The position numbers were made by a program, and so were the translations under genes. The notes under the pieces are model-generated. The model saw only the letters and a list, made by a program, of their open reading frames with translations, was not told where the DNA came from and did not search any database. A DNA stretch of 64,000 nucleotides from the NCBI RefSeq assembly GCF_042646165.1, contig NZ_JBHRTC010000021.1; one strand, given 5' to 3'. Each line of letters opens with the position of its first letter. Position 1 is the first letter of the stretch. Shown here in pieces: positions 23,681-32,069 of the stretch. The stretch is from Microbaculum marinum. GTDB lineage: Bacteria > Pseudomonadota > Alphaproteobacteria > Rhizobiales > Tepidamorphaceae.

Positions 23681-24850
23681 ATGCGTAGTTCATATATCTG
23701 GGCGCTGCTCATCATGGTCGCGATCGGCGGCTGGCTCGCATCGGGCCAGGTCATCATCGGCGGCCAGGGCGACAAGCCCGGCCCCTCGGACGCGGTCGAG
23801 GCGGCTGACGGCGCCCTGCCCGTGGATGCCGATGCGTCGGACGACAGCAAACCGTTCCGCGTGCGCGTCCGGACGCTGTCCGCCATCGACCGTACTGCCG
23901 AACTGAAGATCCGCGGTCGCACCGAAGCCGACCAGCGCGTGGAACTGCGCGCCCAGACGGCCGGGCTGGTGGAGCGGATCGACGCCCAGAAGGGCGCGAG
24001 CGTGAAGGCAGGTGAGGTCATCTGCAAGCTCGAAGCCGGCAGCCGCGACGCCCATCTTCTGCGCGCGCAGGCCGGCGTCGAGCAGGCGCAGCTCGACTAC
24101 GACGGCGCCAGCCAGCTCAGCGAGAAGGGCTACGCGGCCGAATCCCGGGTCCGGGCGACCAAGGCGGCACTGGACGCCGCCAGGGCGACGCTCTCGGAAA
24201 TGAAACTCGATATGGAGCGAACCTCCCTGCAGGCGCCCTTCGATGGCGTGATCGACGACATTCCCGCGAAGATCGGCACTCTTCTCAACGTAGGCGACCT
24301 CTGCGCCGAGATCGTCGCGGCGGACCCGCTGCTGGTGGTTGCCCGGGTTTCCGAACGCGATGTCGGCAAGCTCGAAGTCGGCATGCCGGGCACGGCACGG
24401 CTGGTCACGGGCGACACGGCGGAAGGAACGGTAAGGTACATCGCGCCGTCGGCCGACGAGGCGACCAGGACGTTCCGCATCGAACTGGAGGTCGACAACG
24501 CCGATCACAAGCTGCGCGACGGCGTGACCTCGGAGATCGCGATACCGCTCGAGACCACCAAGGCGCATCGGTTCTCCCCCGCAATCCTGACCCTCGACGA
24601 CAAGGGCGTGATGGGCGTCCGTACTGTCGACGATGACAACCGCGTCGGATTCGAACCGGTCAAGATCCTGGGCAACGAGGATGGCACGATCTGGGTGTCC
24701 GGACTGCCCGAACGCGTGACCGTCATCACCGTCGGCCAAGAATACGTCATTCCCGGTGAACTGGTGGAGCCGGTATTCGAAACCGCCCGGAACGACACCC
24801 AGGCAGGTGCGGCGGCATCCGAAGGCGTCGCGGGAGACGTTGCGAGATGA
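23681..24850 (+). CDS. RND efflux periplasmic adaptor (membrane fusion protein)
   Basis: Adaptor subunit of 389 residues linking an inner-membrane RND pump to an outer-membrane channel. An N-terminal anchor (residues 5-25, YIWALLIMVAIGGWLASG) is followed by an acidic linker, then the lipoyl-like half VELRAQTAGLVERIDAQKGA, a short alpha hairpin (LLRAQAGVEQAQLDYDGASQ), the second half LQAPFDGVIDDIPAKIGTLL and the beta-barrel VARVSERDVGKLEVGMPG. There is no lipobox cysteine, so it is held by the membrane helix. Its stop overlaps the start of the pump gene by 4 bases, which indicates translational coupling. No outer-membrane TolC-like gene is in the operon. Confidence 0.93.
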   Translation: MRSSYIWALLIMVAIGGWLASGQVIIGGQGDKPGPSDAVEAADGALPVDADASDDSKPFRVRVRTLSAIDRTAELKIRGRTEADQRVELRAQTAGLVERIDAQKGASVKAGEVICKLEAGSRDAHLLRAQAGVEQAQLDYDGASQLSEKGYAAESRVRATKAALDAARATLSEMKLDMERTSLQAPFDGVIDDIPAKIGTLLNVGDLCAEIVAADPLLVVARVSERDVGKLEVGMPGTARLVTGDTAEGTVRYIAPSADEATRTFRIELEVDNADHKLRDGVTSEIAIPLETTKAHRFSPAILTLDDKGVMGVRTVDDDNRVGFEPVKILGNEDGTIWVSGLPERVTVITVGQEYVIPGELVEPVFETARNDTQAGAAASEGVAGDVAR

Positions 24851-27800
24851 TGCAGGGCCTCGCAGCGATACTGGGGCACCGCCGGACCGTCCTGACACTC
24901 CTGGTGGCAATGGTCATCGCCGGGATGATGGCCTATGTGAGCCTGCCCAAGGAAGCCAATCCGGATATCGACGTTCCGGTCTTCTACGTCTCCGTGACGC
25001 AGCAGGGCATCTCGCCGGAGGACGCCGAGCGGCTGCTCGTGCGGCCGCTGGAGACGCAGCTGCGCGGCCTCGACGGCCTCAAGGAGATCACCGGCATCGC
25101 CTCAGAGGGCTACGGCGCGATCCTGCTTGAGTTCAACGTGGATTTCGACAAGGACGCCGCCCTCGCCGACGTGCGCGCCAAGGTCGACCTGGCCAAGGCC
25201 GACCTGCCGAACGATGCCGACGAGCCGCAGGTGTTCGAAACCAACTTCTCGCTGCTGCCGACGATCGTCGTGACGTTGTCGGGCAACGTGCCGGAGCGCA
25301 CCCTGCTGCAGCACGCGCGGCGGCTGCAGGACGAGATCGAAGGCATTTCGACGGTGCTGGAGGCCAAGCTGGTCGGCCATCGCGAGGAACTTCTCGAGGT
25401 CGTCATCGACGCGACGCGTCTCGAATCCTACGGCGTGACCCAGGAACAGCTCATCCGTGCCGTGTCGGCGAACAACCAGCTGATTCCTGCCGGCTTCCTC
25501 GACAGCGGGTCCGGCAAGTTCAACGTCAAGGTGCCCGGCCTGTTCCAGACGGCGACGGATGTCTACGGCCTCCCGATCAAGGTCGACGGCGACGCGGTCG
25601 TGACCTTGTCGGACATCGCCGAGATCCGCCGCACATTCACCGACCCGACGGCCTTCAGCCACTTCAACGGCGAGCCGGCCATCGCCATCCAGGTGGTCAA
25701 GCGGCTCGGCACCAACATAATCGACAACAACGAGCAGGTCCGGCAGGTCGTCGCCGAGGCGACCGCGAACTGGCCGGAGACGATCTCGATCGGGTTCACG
25801 CTGGACCAGTCCGAGTTCATTTCCGAAGTCCAGGGCTCGCTGCAGTCGTCGATCCTGACGGCGATAGCACTCGTCATGATCGTCGTGGTCGCCGCGCTCG
25901 GCATGCGTTCGGCAATACTCATCGGCCTCGCCATCCCCACCTCTTTCCTGATCGGCTTCCTGATCGTCGGCCTGCTCGGCATGACGGTGAACATGATGGT
26001 CATGTTCGGCCTGGTGCTCACTGTCGGCATGCTGGTCGACGGGGCGATCGTCATCGTCGAGTACGCCGACCGGAAGATGGCCGAGGGCATGGAGCGGCAA
26101 CAGGCCTACACGCTCGCCGCGCAGCGAATGTTCTGGCCGATCTTCTCGTCGACGGCGACGACGCTCGCCGCCTTCCTGCCGATGCTGTTGTGGCCCGGCG
26201 TTTCCGGCGAGTTCATGAGCTACCTGCCGATCATGGTGATCATCGTGCTGTCGGCGGCGCTGCTCACGGCGCTGGTGTTCCTGCCGGTGCTCGGCGGCCT
26301 CTTCGGCAAGACCGCGGCGAAACCTCACCAGGTCGAGGAAGCCCGCAAGCTGGCCGGAAACAGCGACGTCGACTACTCTGAGATCCGCGGCTTTACCGGA
26401 CTGTACGTCCGTTTCCTGAAGCGCGTCGCCGGCCATCCGATCGGGCACGTGCTGGTCATCGCCGGCGCGATCGGCTCCGCCATCATGGTGTTCTCGTATT
26501 TCGGCCAGCACAACGCGGGGGTCCAGTTCTTCGTCGACGAGGAGCCGCAGCAGGTCGTGGTACTGGTGCGAGGCCGGGGCAACCTGTCGGCCTATGAACA
26601 GCGCGAGCTGGTCAACGAGGTAGAGGAAGAGATCCTTCAGGTCTCGGGCATCGATGCCCTGTTCACCACTATCGGAAAGTCGGTCGGCGGCGGCGGTGTC
26701 GATGTCGGTGGCGTGCAGGACAAGCCGAACGACGTCATCGGCGACATGATGATCGAGCTGTCGGACTATTGCTGCCGGCGCAATGCGGAAGACATCTTCG
26801 CCGAGATCCGCGAGCGGGTGGCGCCGATCGCGGGGATCATCGTCGAGATTCGCCAGATCGAGGGAGGGCCGCCGACAGGCAAGGACCTCCGCCTGGAAAT
26901 CACCGCAAACACCCACGACCAGGCGAAGCAGATCGCTGCAATCGTTCGCGACCATCTCGAAACCGGGATGGAGGGACTGCGGGACATCGAGGACAGCCGT
27001 TCGCTGCCCGGCATCGAGTGGGAGCTGACCGTGGACCGCGAGGAGGCCGGACGCTTCGGCGCCGACGTCCAGTCGGTCGGCGCGATGATCCAGCTCGTCA
27101 CCAACGGCATCCTGGTCGGCAAGTACAGGCCCGACGACTCCGACGACGAGATCGAGATCCGGGTGCGGCTGCCGGAGGACGAGCGAAACATCGACCGTCT
27201 CGACACCCTGCGCATCTCGACCCCGGGAGGTCTCGTACCGATCCGCAACTTCGTCGAGCGCGATGCGCAGCCTCTGGTGTCCTCTATCACCCGGCAGAAC
27301 GGCCGCTTTTCATTTGAGGTGAAGGCCAACGTACTGAAGGAACAGGGTATCCTGCCGGACGACAAGGTGCGCGAGCTTCAGACCTGGCTGGACCAGCAGG
27401 ATTTCCCGGTTGGCGTTTCCTACCGGTTCCGCGGTGCGGACGAAGAGCAGAAGGAGGCGCAGGACTTCCTGGGCAAGGCTGCGCTCGCCTCGATGTTCAT
27501 CATGTTCGTCATCCTGGTCACCCAGTTCAACTCGTTCTACCAGACGTTCCTGACCCTCTCGACGGTGATCATGTCGGTGGTCGGCGTGCTGATCGGAATG
27601 CTGGTCACCGGCCAGAAGTTCTCGGTGATCATGACGGGTACCGGCGTCGTGGCCCTAGCGGGCATCGTCGTCAACAACGCCATCGTGCTGATCGACACCT
27701 ACAACCACCTGCGCCGGGAGGTCGGCCTGGCCGGCCTCGACGCGGTGCTGAGGACGTGCGCCCAGCGACTCAGGCCGATCCTCCTGACCACGATCACGAC

Positions 27801-28095
27801 GATCATGGGCCTGATACCAATGGCGCTGCAGATCAACTTCGACTTCTTCAACCGCGTCATCCAGGTCGGAGGCATAACCTCGATTTGGTGGGTGCAGCTG
27901 TCGACCGCCGTGATCTCCGGCCTGGCCTTCTCGACACTGCTGACGCTGATCGTCATCCCGACCATGCTGGCGCTGCCGTCGGTCTGGGCCGAACGCTGGA
28001 CGAACTGGCGAGAGCGCCGGCGCGGCGGGCCGGTCCGCCAGGACGACACGGCACCGCCGGAGGCCGAGCCCGCCCTGCCGCAGGCGGCCGAATAG
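24847..28095 (+). CDS. RND efflux pump permease (HAE1/AcrB type)
   Basis: Proton-driven inner-membrane pump of 1082 residues with the full 12-helix RND plan and two large periplasmic loops. Helix 4 carries LTVGMLVDGAIVIVEYADR, in which the second Asp of the usual DD proton-relay pair is Gly, a variant common in this branch; helix 10 has the matching Lys-less segment GIVVNNAIVLIDTYNHLRRE. NPDIDVPVFYVSVTQQGISP and the LERLLVRPLE-type (here RLLVRPLETQLRGLDGLKE) porter motifs are intact. It ends the padR-adaptor-pump operon. The exported compounds cannot be told; PadR control suggests a phenolic or other small toxic ligand. Confidence 0.95.
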   Translation: MMQGLAAILGHRRTVLTLLVAMVIAGMMAYVSLPKEANPDIDVPVFYVSVTQQGISPEDAERLLVRPLETQLRGLDGLKEITGIASEGYGAILLEFNVDFDKDAALADVRAKVDLAKADLPNDADEPQVFETNFSLLPTIVVTLSGNVPERTLLQHARRLQDEIEGISTVLEAKLVGHREELLEVVIDATRLESYGVTQEQLIRAVSANNQLIPAGFLDSGSGKFNVKVPGLFQTATDVYGLPIKVDGDAVVTLSDIAEIRRTFTDPTAFSHFNGEPAIAIQVVKRLGTNIIDNNEQVRQVVAEATANWPETISIGFTLDQSEFISEVQGSLQSSILTAIALVMIVVVAALGMRSAILIGLAIPTSFLIGFLIVGLLGMTVNMMVMFGLVLTVGMLVDGAIVIVEYADRKMAEGMERQQAYTLAAQRMFWPIFSSTATTLAAFLPMLLWPGVSGEFMSYLPIMVIIVLSAALLTALVFLPVLGGLFGKTAAKPHQVEEARKLAGNSDVDYSEIRGFTGLYVRFLKRVAGHPIGHVLVIAGAIGSAIMVFSYFGQHNAGVQFFVDEEPQQVVVLVRGRGNLSAYEQRELVNEVEEEILQVSGIDALFTTIGKSVGGGGVDVGGVQDKPNDVIGDMMIELSDYCCRRNAEDIFAEIRERVAPIAGIIVEIRQIEGGPPTGKDLRLEITANTHDQAKQIAAIVRDHLETGMEGLRDIEDSRSLPGIEWELTVDREEAGRFGADVQSVGAMIQLVTNGILVGKYRPDDSDDEIEIRVRLPEDERNIDRLDTLRISTPGGLVPIRNFVERDAQPLVSSITRQNGRFSFEVKANVLKEQGILPDDKVRELQTWLDQQDFPVGVSYRFRGADEEQKEAQDFLGKAALASMFIMFVILVTQFNSFYQTFLTLSTVIMSVVGVLIGMLVTGQKFSVIMTGTGVVALAGIVVNNAIVLIDTYNHLRREVGLAGLDAVLRTCAQRLRPILLTTITTIMGLIPMALQINFDFFNRVIQVGGITSIWWVQLSTAVISGLAFSTLLTLIVIPTMLALPSVWAERWTNWRERRRGGPVRQDDTAPPEAEPALPQAAE

Positions 28096-28283
28096 AGTTC
28101 CGGACGGGCGCTGCGTCCAGGGCCGTTCGCCCCTCTGATCGACCCTGGCGCGCGCGGAGTTCCCGCCACGAACGCGCGCACCATGGCGGGTCGTTCGTCC
28201 TCGATGTCGACGGCCCCGGTATCGGGCAGCTTTCCGGCAGGTCGGAACGATGTCGGGGAAACCGAGGGCGATCCCGGCCAGCC

Positions 28284-29165
28284 TCAGTCTTCCGGTGCCT
28301 CCTCTCGCCGCCCCGGCACTTGCGCCGCAGCAGGAGACTTCGCGGTTTTCGCGGACGCCTTGTTCCCCGCCATCCTGGATCCGAGCAAGCGCCGGTGCGT
28401 ACTGAAGGCAAGCGGCAGGGAGGAGAGGTAGAGCACCGAGCCGACGGCCAGGACCTGCCAGGGGAATGCGATCAGCAGGGCAGTGACAAGAACGACTCCC
28501 ATGAAAACGGGCAAGACGTATTCCCGGGGGATGCGCTCGCCGAGCTGCTTTCCCGAGAAGCTCGGCAGGCGCGACACCATCAGGAAACCGATGACGAGCT
28601 CGTAGAGCAGCACGACGGGCGCACCCGCTTCCAGCGTCGGCACGCCCGCAAGCTGCAGATAGATCGGCAGGAGCACCGTCAGCGCGCCGGCCGGAGCCGG
28701 AACGCCGACGAAGAAGCGCCCGGCCCAGGCCGGGCGGTCCTTGTCGTCGAGCGCGACGTTGAAGCGGGCAAGACGCAAGGCGCCGCACACGGCGAAGACC
28801 AGCCCGGCGATCCAGCCGATATTGCCCAGGCCGTCGAGCAGCCAGGCGTAGAGCAGGATCGAGGGCGCGACGCCGAAGTTGACGAAATCGGCCAGCGAAT
28901 CCAGTTCGGCGCCGAAGCGCGACGTCGACTTCAGCGCCCTCGCCACCCGTCCGTCGAGCGCGTCGAGCACGGCGGCCAGCACGATCGCGGCAATCGCAAT
29001 TGGGAAGTCGCCCTCGAAGCTCAGCCGGATCGACGTGAGGCCACTGCACAAGGCCAGCAGGGTCATCATGCTGGGGAGCAGCATGCGCACGGGAACGCCG
29101 CGGATGGAGCGTCGCTTCGTCTCCTCCGGCGCGTCCGGCTCGAAGGGCGGGAACGGCATCGACAT
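28284..29165 (-). CDS. pssA: CDP-diacylglycerol--serine O-phosphatidyltransferase
   Basis: Membrane enzyme of 293 residues that makes phosphatidylserine from CDP-diacylglycerol and serine, the first step to phosphatidylethanolamine. The CDP-alcohol phosphotransferase motif is intact: DALDGRVARAL, then FGAELDSLADFVNFG, giving D-G-A-R-G-D-D. Several hydrophobic helices follow (VLPVFMGVVLVTALLIAFPW), and the last 40 residues are a basic Lys/Ala tail. It lies 62 bases after psd on the same strand and completes the atm1-psd-pssA operon. An ATG six bases further in is an alternative start. Downstream 28096-28283, between it and the convergent pump gene, I see no gene and no clear terminator. Confidence 0.95.
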   Translation of the reverse strand: MSMPFPPFEPDAPEETKRRSIRGVPVRMLLPSMMTLLALCSGLTSIRLSFEGDFPIAIAAIVLAAVLDALDGRVARALKSTSRFGAELDSLADFVNFGVAPSILLYAWLLDGLGNIGWIAGLVFAVCGALRLARFNVALDDKDRPAWAGRFFVGVPAPAGALTVLLPIYLQLAGVPTLEAGAPVVLLYELVIGFLMVSRLPSFSGKQLGERIPREYVLPVFMGVVLVTALLIAFPWQVLAVGSVLYLSSLPLAFSTHRRLLGSRMAGNKASAKTAKSPAAAQVPGRREEAPED

Positions 29166-29227
29166 GAGCGCGACCCTACTTCAAAGCGTCGAGCCGGTCA
29201 TCCGGCGCACTGCGGGGCCGGCGCAGA

Positions 29228-29944
29228 TCATGTCACGCGATATGTCCGCTCGGCACCCGATGCCGTGCCCTCGGCAAGTTCGGCGAACACCGTCTCGCCG
29301 GCTATGGCGGTCTGACCGACGGCGACGAGGGCGCGGGTGCCGCGCGGCAGGTAGACGTCGAGGCGGCTGCCGAAGCGGATCAGGCCGATACGGTCGCCGG
29401 CCATGACGCCCTCCCCCTCGCCGACGAAGCAGACGATGCGCCTGGCCACGAGGCCGGCAATCTGGACGACGCCGATCTCGATTCCGCCATCGGTCTCGAT
29501 CCGCAGGGCGTTGCGCTCGTTGTGCTCGCTCGCCTTGTCGAGTTCGGCATTGAAGAACTTGCCCGGCCTGTAGGCGATATGGACGACCCGGCCGGAGGCC
29601 GGCGAGCGGTTCACGTGAACGTTGAAGACGTTCATGAAGACGGAGACGCGGGGCAGCGGCAGGTCGCCGAGCCCGAGTTCGGCCGGCGGCACGGCATCGA
29701 CCACGGACGAGACGCGGCCGTCGGCTGGGCTGACGATGAGCCCGGGCGCGATCGGCGTGACGCGCGTGGGGTTGCGGAAGAAATAGGTGACCCAGCAGCC
29801 CAGCAGCACCACGAGCCAGGCCAGCGGCGACCCCAGGGCGAACAGGATCAGCGCCGCGACGACGCAGATGAGGATGAACCGGTATCCCTCCGGGTGGATC
29901 GGTACGAGGGTCTTGCGGATCGTGGAAAAGATGGAGCCGATCAT
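29228..29944 (-). CDS. psd: Phosphatidylserine decarboxylase proenzyme
   Basis: Pyruvoyl enzyme of 238 residues that converts phosphatidylserine to phosphatidylethanolamine at the inner membrane. The self-cleavage site is in LIRFGSRLDVYLPRG: cutting before the Ser of GS creates the pyruvoyl group and a short alpha chain, as in the compact type-2 decarboxylases. PADGRVSSV, FMNVFNVHVNRSPASGRV and the N-terminal membrane helices (FILICVVAALILFALGSPLA) are all present. Its start codon overlaps the stop of the atm1-like gene by 4 bases, so the two are translationally coupled. Confidence 0.95.
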   Translation of the reverse strand: MIGSIFSTIRKTLVPIHPEGYRFILICVVAALILFALGSPLAWLVVLLGCWVTYFFRNPTRVTPIAPGLIVSPADGRVSSVVDAVPPAELGLGDLPLPRVSVFMNVFNVHVNRSPASGRVVHIAYRPGKFFNAELDKASEHNERNALRIETDGGIEIGVVQIAGLVARRIVCFVGEGEGVMAGDRIGLIRFGSRLDVYLPRGTRALVAVGQTAIAGETVFAELAEGTASGAERTYRVT

Positions 29945-31923
29945 TCCTGGTCGTCCAGTGCGGTTGTGATATAGCCCGCCCGTTTATCACGGTTCAGGTC
30001 GAGATACCCCTCTGCGTCGCTCTCGACGGTCTCCTTCAGGCGCTCGGCAGCCTCGGCGGCCTCGCGCTGGCGGTTCCACATGCCCGCGTAGACGCCGTTG
30101 CTGGCAAGCAGAACGTGATGGGTGCCCTTCTCGACGATCTCGCCCTTCTCCAGCACGATGATCTCGTCCGCGTCAATGATCGTCGACAGTCGATGGGCGA
30201 TCACCAGGGTGGTGCGGCCGCGCGAGACGACGCCGAGGGCAGCCTGTATTTCCTTCTCGGTATGTGTATCGAGGGCCGAGGTCGCCTCGTCGAGGACCAG
30301 GATCGGCGGCGACTTGAGTATGGTGCGGGCGATGGCGACGCGCTGCTTTTCGCCGCCCGACAGTTTCAGGCCGCGCTCACCGACCTCGGTGTCGTAGCCG
30401 AGCGGCAGGTTGGCGATGAAGCCGTCGATCTGGGCGAGCCGCGCCGCCTCGACGATCTCCTCGCGGCTTGCCGACACCCGACCGTAGCCGATGTTGTAGG
30501 CTATCGTGTCGTTGAATAGCACGGTGTCCTGAGGGACCATGCCGATGGCGTGGCGCAGCGACGCCTGGGTCACATCGCGAATGTCCTGCCCGTCGATCGT
30601 CACACGGCCGCCGGCGACGTCGTAGAAGCGGAACAGGATGCGCGACACGGTGGACTTTCCGGCGCCGCTCGGACCGACGATCGCGACCGTCCGTCCGGCC
30701 GGCACCTCGAAGCTGACGCACTTCAGGATCGGCCGGTCGGCGTCATAGCGGAACGCAACGCTCTCGAAGCGAATGGTGCCGTCACGAACCTCGAGCGGCC
30801 GGGCCCCGGGCCGATCCTCGATTTCCGGTTCCTCGTCGAGCAGATCGAACATGATCTCGATGTCGACGATGCCCTGCTTCATCTCCCGGTATAGCGTGCC
30901 GAGGAAGTTGAGCGGCATGTAGAGCTGGATCAGCAGCGCGTTGATCATCACGAAGTCGCCGGGACTCTGCGTTCCGGCAACCACCGCGCGCGCCGACATC
31001 ACCATGCAGATGACCATGCCGATGGTGAAGATCAGCGCCTGGCCGAAGTTCAGGAAGGCGAGCGAGGTGTAGGTGCGGATCGCCGCCTGCTCGTATTTCG
31101 CCATCGAGCGGTCGAAACGCTCCGCTTCCATGCGCTCGTTGCCGAAATACTTGACCGTCTCGTAGTTGAGCAGGCTGTCGACCGCCTTGAAGCTCGCCTC
31201 GTTGTCGGATTCGTTCATCTCGCGGCGTATGGCGATACGCCGGTTCGAGGCGACCACCGTGAAGGCGAGGTAGAGAACGATCATCACGACGAGGACTGCG
31301 ACGTAGGTGAGGTCGAACTGGAACGCCACGACCACGGCAACCAGGGCGAACTCCACGATCGTCGGGATCAGCGACAGGATCGCCAGCCGGACGATCTCCT
31401 CGATGCCCTTGGTGCCGCGCTCGATCACGCGGCTGAGCCCGCCGGTGCGGCGTTCCAGATGGAAGCGCAGCGACAGGGAGTGCATGTGCTCGAACGTCTT
31501 GAAGGCGAGCACGCGGACCGCGTTCTGGCCGACCTTGGCGAACAGCGCATCGCGAACCTGGGTGAATCCCGCCATCAGGATACGGGCGACGCCGTAGGCG
31601 ATCACCAGGGCGGCCGGTACCGCGAGGAACGTCAGCCACGCCGGAACCTGTGCGTTGAAGGTCGACGGCTCGGTAAGGGCGTCGACGGCCCACTTGTAGG
31701 TATACGGCACAAGCACCGTGATGACCTTCGCCATCACCAGCAGCAACAGCGCGACGATGGCGCGCAGTTTCAGATCCGGCCGGTCGGAGGGCCAGATATA
31801 CGGCCGCAGATCGCGCAGCACCGCGTAGGTCGAGGAGTCGGCGCGGATCCTGCGACGAGCACGGCGGGCAGGGTTGCCCTCGGGATCGCCACCATCGGGT
31901 GGCGGAGAGACGATCTGATCCAA
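29941..31923 (-). CDS. Atm1/HMT1-type ABC half-transporter
   Basis: Fused membrane and ATPase exporter of 660 residues that works as a homodimer. Six helices lie between about residues 50 and 340, with the Atm1-type segments HSLSLRFHLERRTGGLSR and SLLNYETVKYFGNE that in relatives contact glutathione-bound cargo. The ATPase half has Walker A GPSGAGKST, signature LSGGEKQRVAIA, Walker B ILVLDEATSALD and switch VIAHRLST. Known homologues export glutathione persulfide/metal complexes needed for iron-sulfur homeostasis and metal detoxification. The frame opens with TTG at 31923 preceded by GGAAGAA; no better start is seen upstream. It heads the atm1-psd-pssA operon. Confidence 0.93.
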   Translation of the reverse strand: MDQIVSPPPDGGDPEGNPARRARRRIRADSSTYAVLRDLRPYIWPSDRPDLKLRAIVALLLLVMAKVITVLVPYTYKWAVDALTEPSTFNAQVPAWLTFLAVPAALVIAYGVARILMAGFTQVRDALFAKVGQNAVRVLAFKTFEHMHSLSLRFHLERRTGGLSRVIERGTKGIEEIVRLAILSLIPTIVEFALVAVVVAFQFDLTYVAVLVVMIVLYLAFTVVASNRRIAIRREMNESDNEASFKAVDSLLNYETVKYFGNERMEAERFDRSMAKYEQAAIRTYTSLAFLNFGQALIFTIGMVICMVMSARAVVAGTQSPGDFVMINALLIQLYMPLNFLGTLYREMKQGIVDIEIMFDLLDEEPEIEDRPGARPLEVRDGTIRFESVAFRYDADRPILKCVSFEVPAGRTVAIVGPSGAGKSTVSRILFRFYDVAGGRVTIDGQDIRDVTQASLRHAIGMVPQDTVLFNDTIAYNIGYGRVSASREEIVEAARLAQIDGFIANLPLGYDTEVGERGLKLSGGEKQRVAIARTILKSPPILVLDEATSALDTHTEKEIQAALGVVSRGRTTLVIAHRLSTIIDADEIIVLEKGEIVEKGTHHVLLASNGVYAGMWNRQREAAEAAERLKETVESDAEGYLDLNRDKRAGYITTALDDQE

Positions 31924-32069
31924 AACGTATTCTTCCGCCGGTCGGGGTTAGCGGTTGTGTTCTTGGGACCAAGCGGGCATCGGGCACCAGGCGGTCATGG
32001 GCACTACATAAGGCGCGAAAGCGGCTTCGCCAGAAGGCACCGCCGCAGTCGCGATCCACGCCAGCGGTG

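Noticed and set aside
25102..26955. Minus-strand open frame of 617 codons inside the RND pump gene
   Set aside because: Antisense shadow of a clear 1082-residue RND protein.
28096..28283. Possible terminator between the RND pump and pssA genes
   Set aside because: The CCAGGG/CCCTGG and GCGCGCG repeats give only short or long-looped stems with no T-tract.
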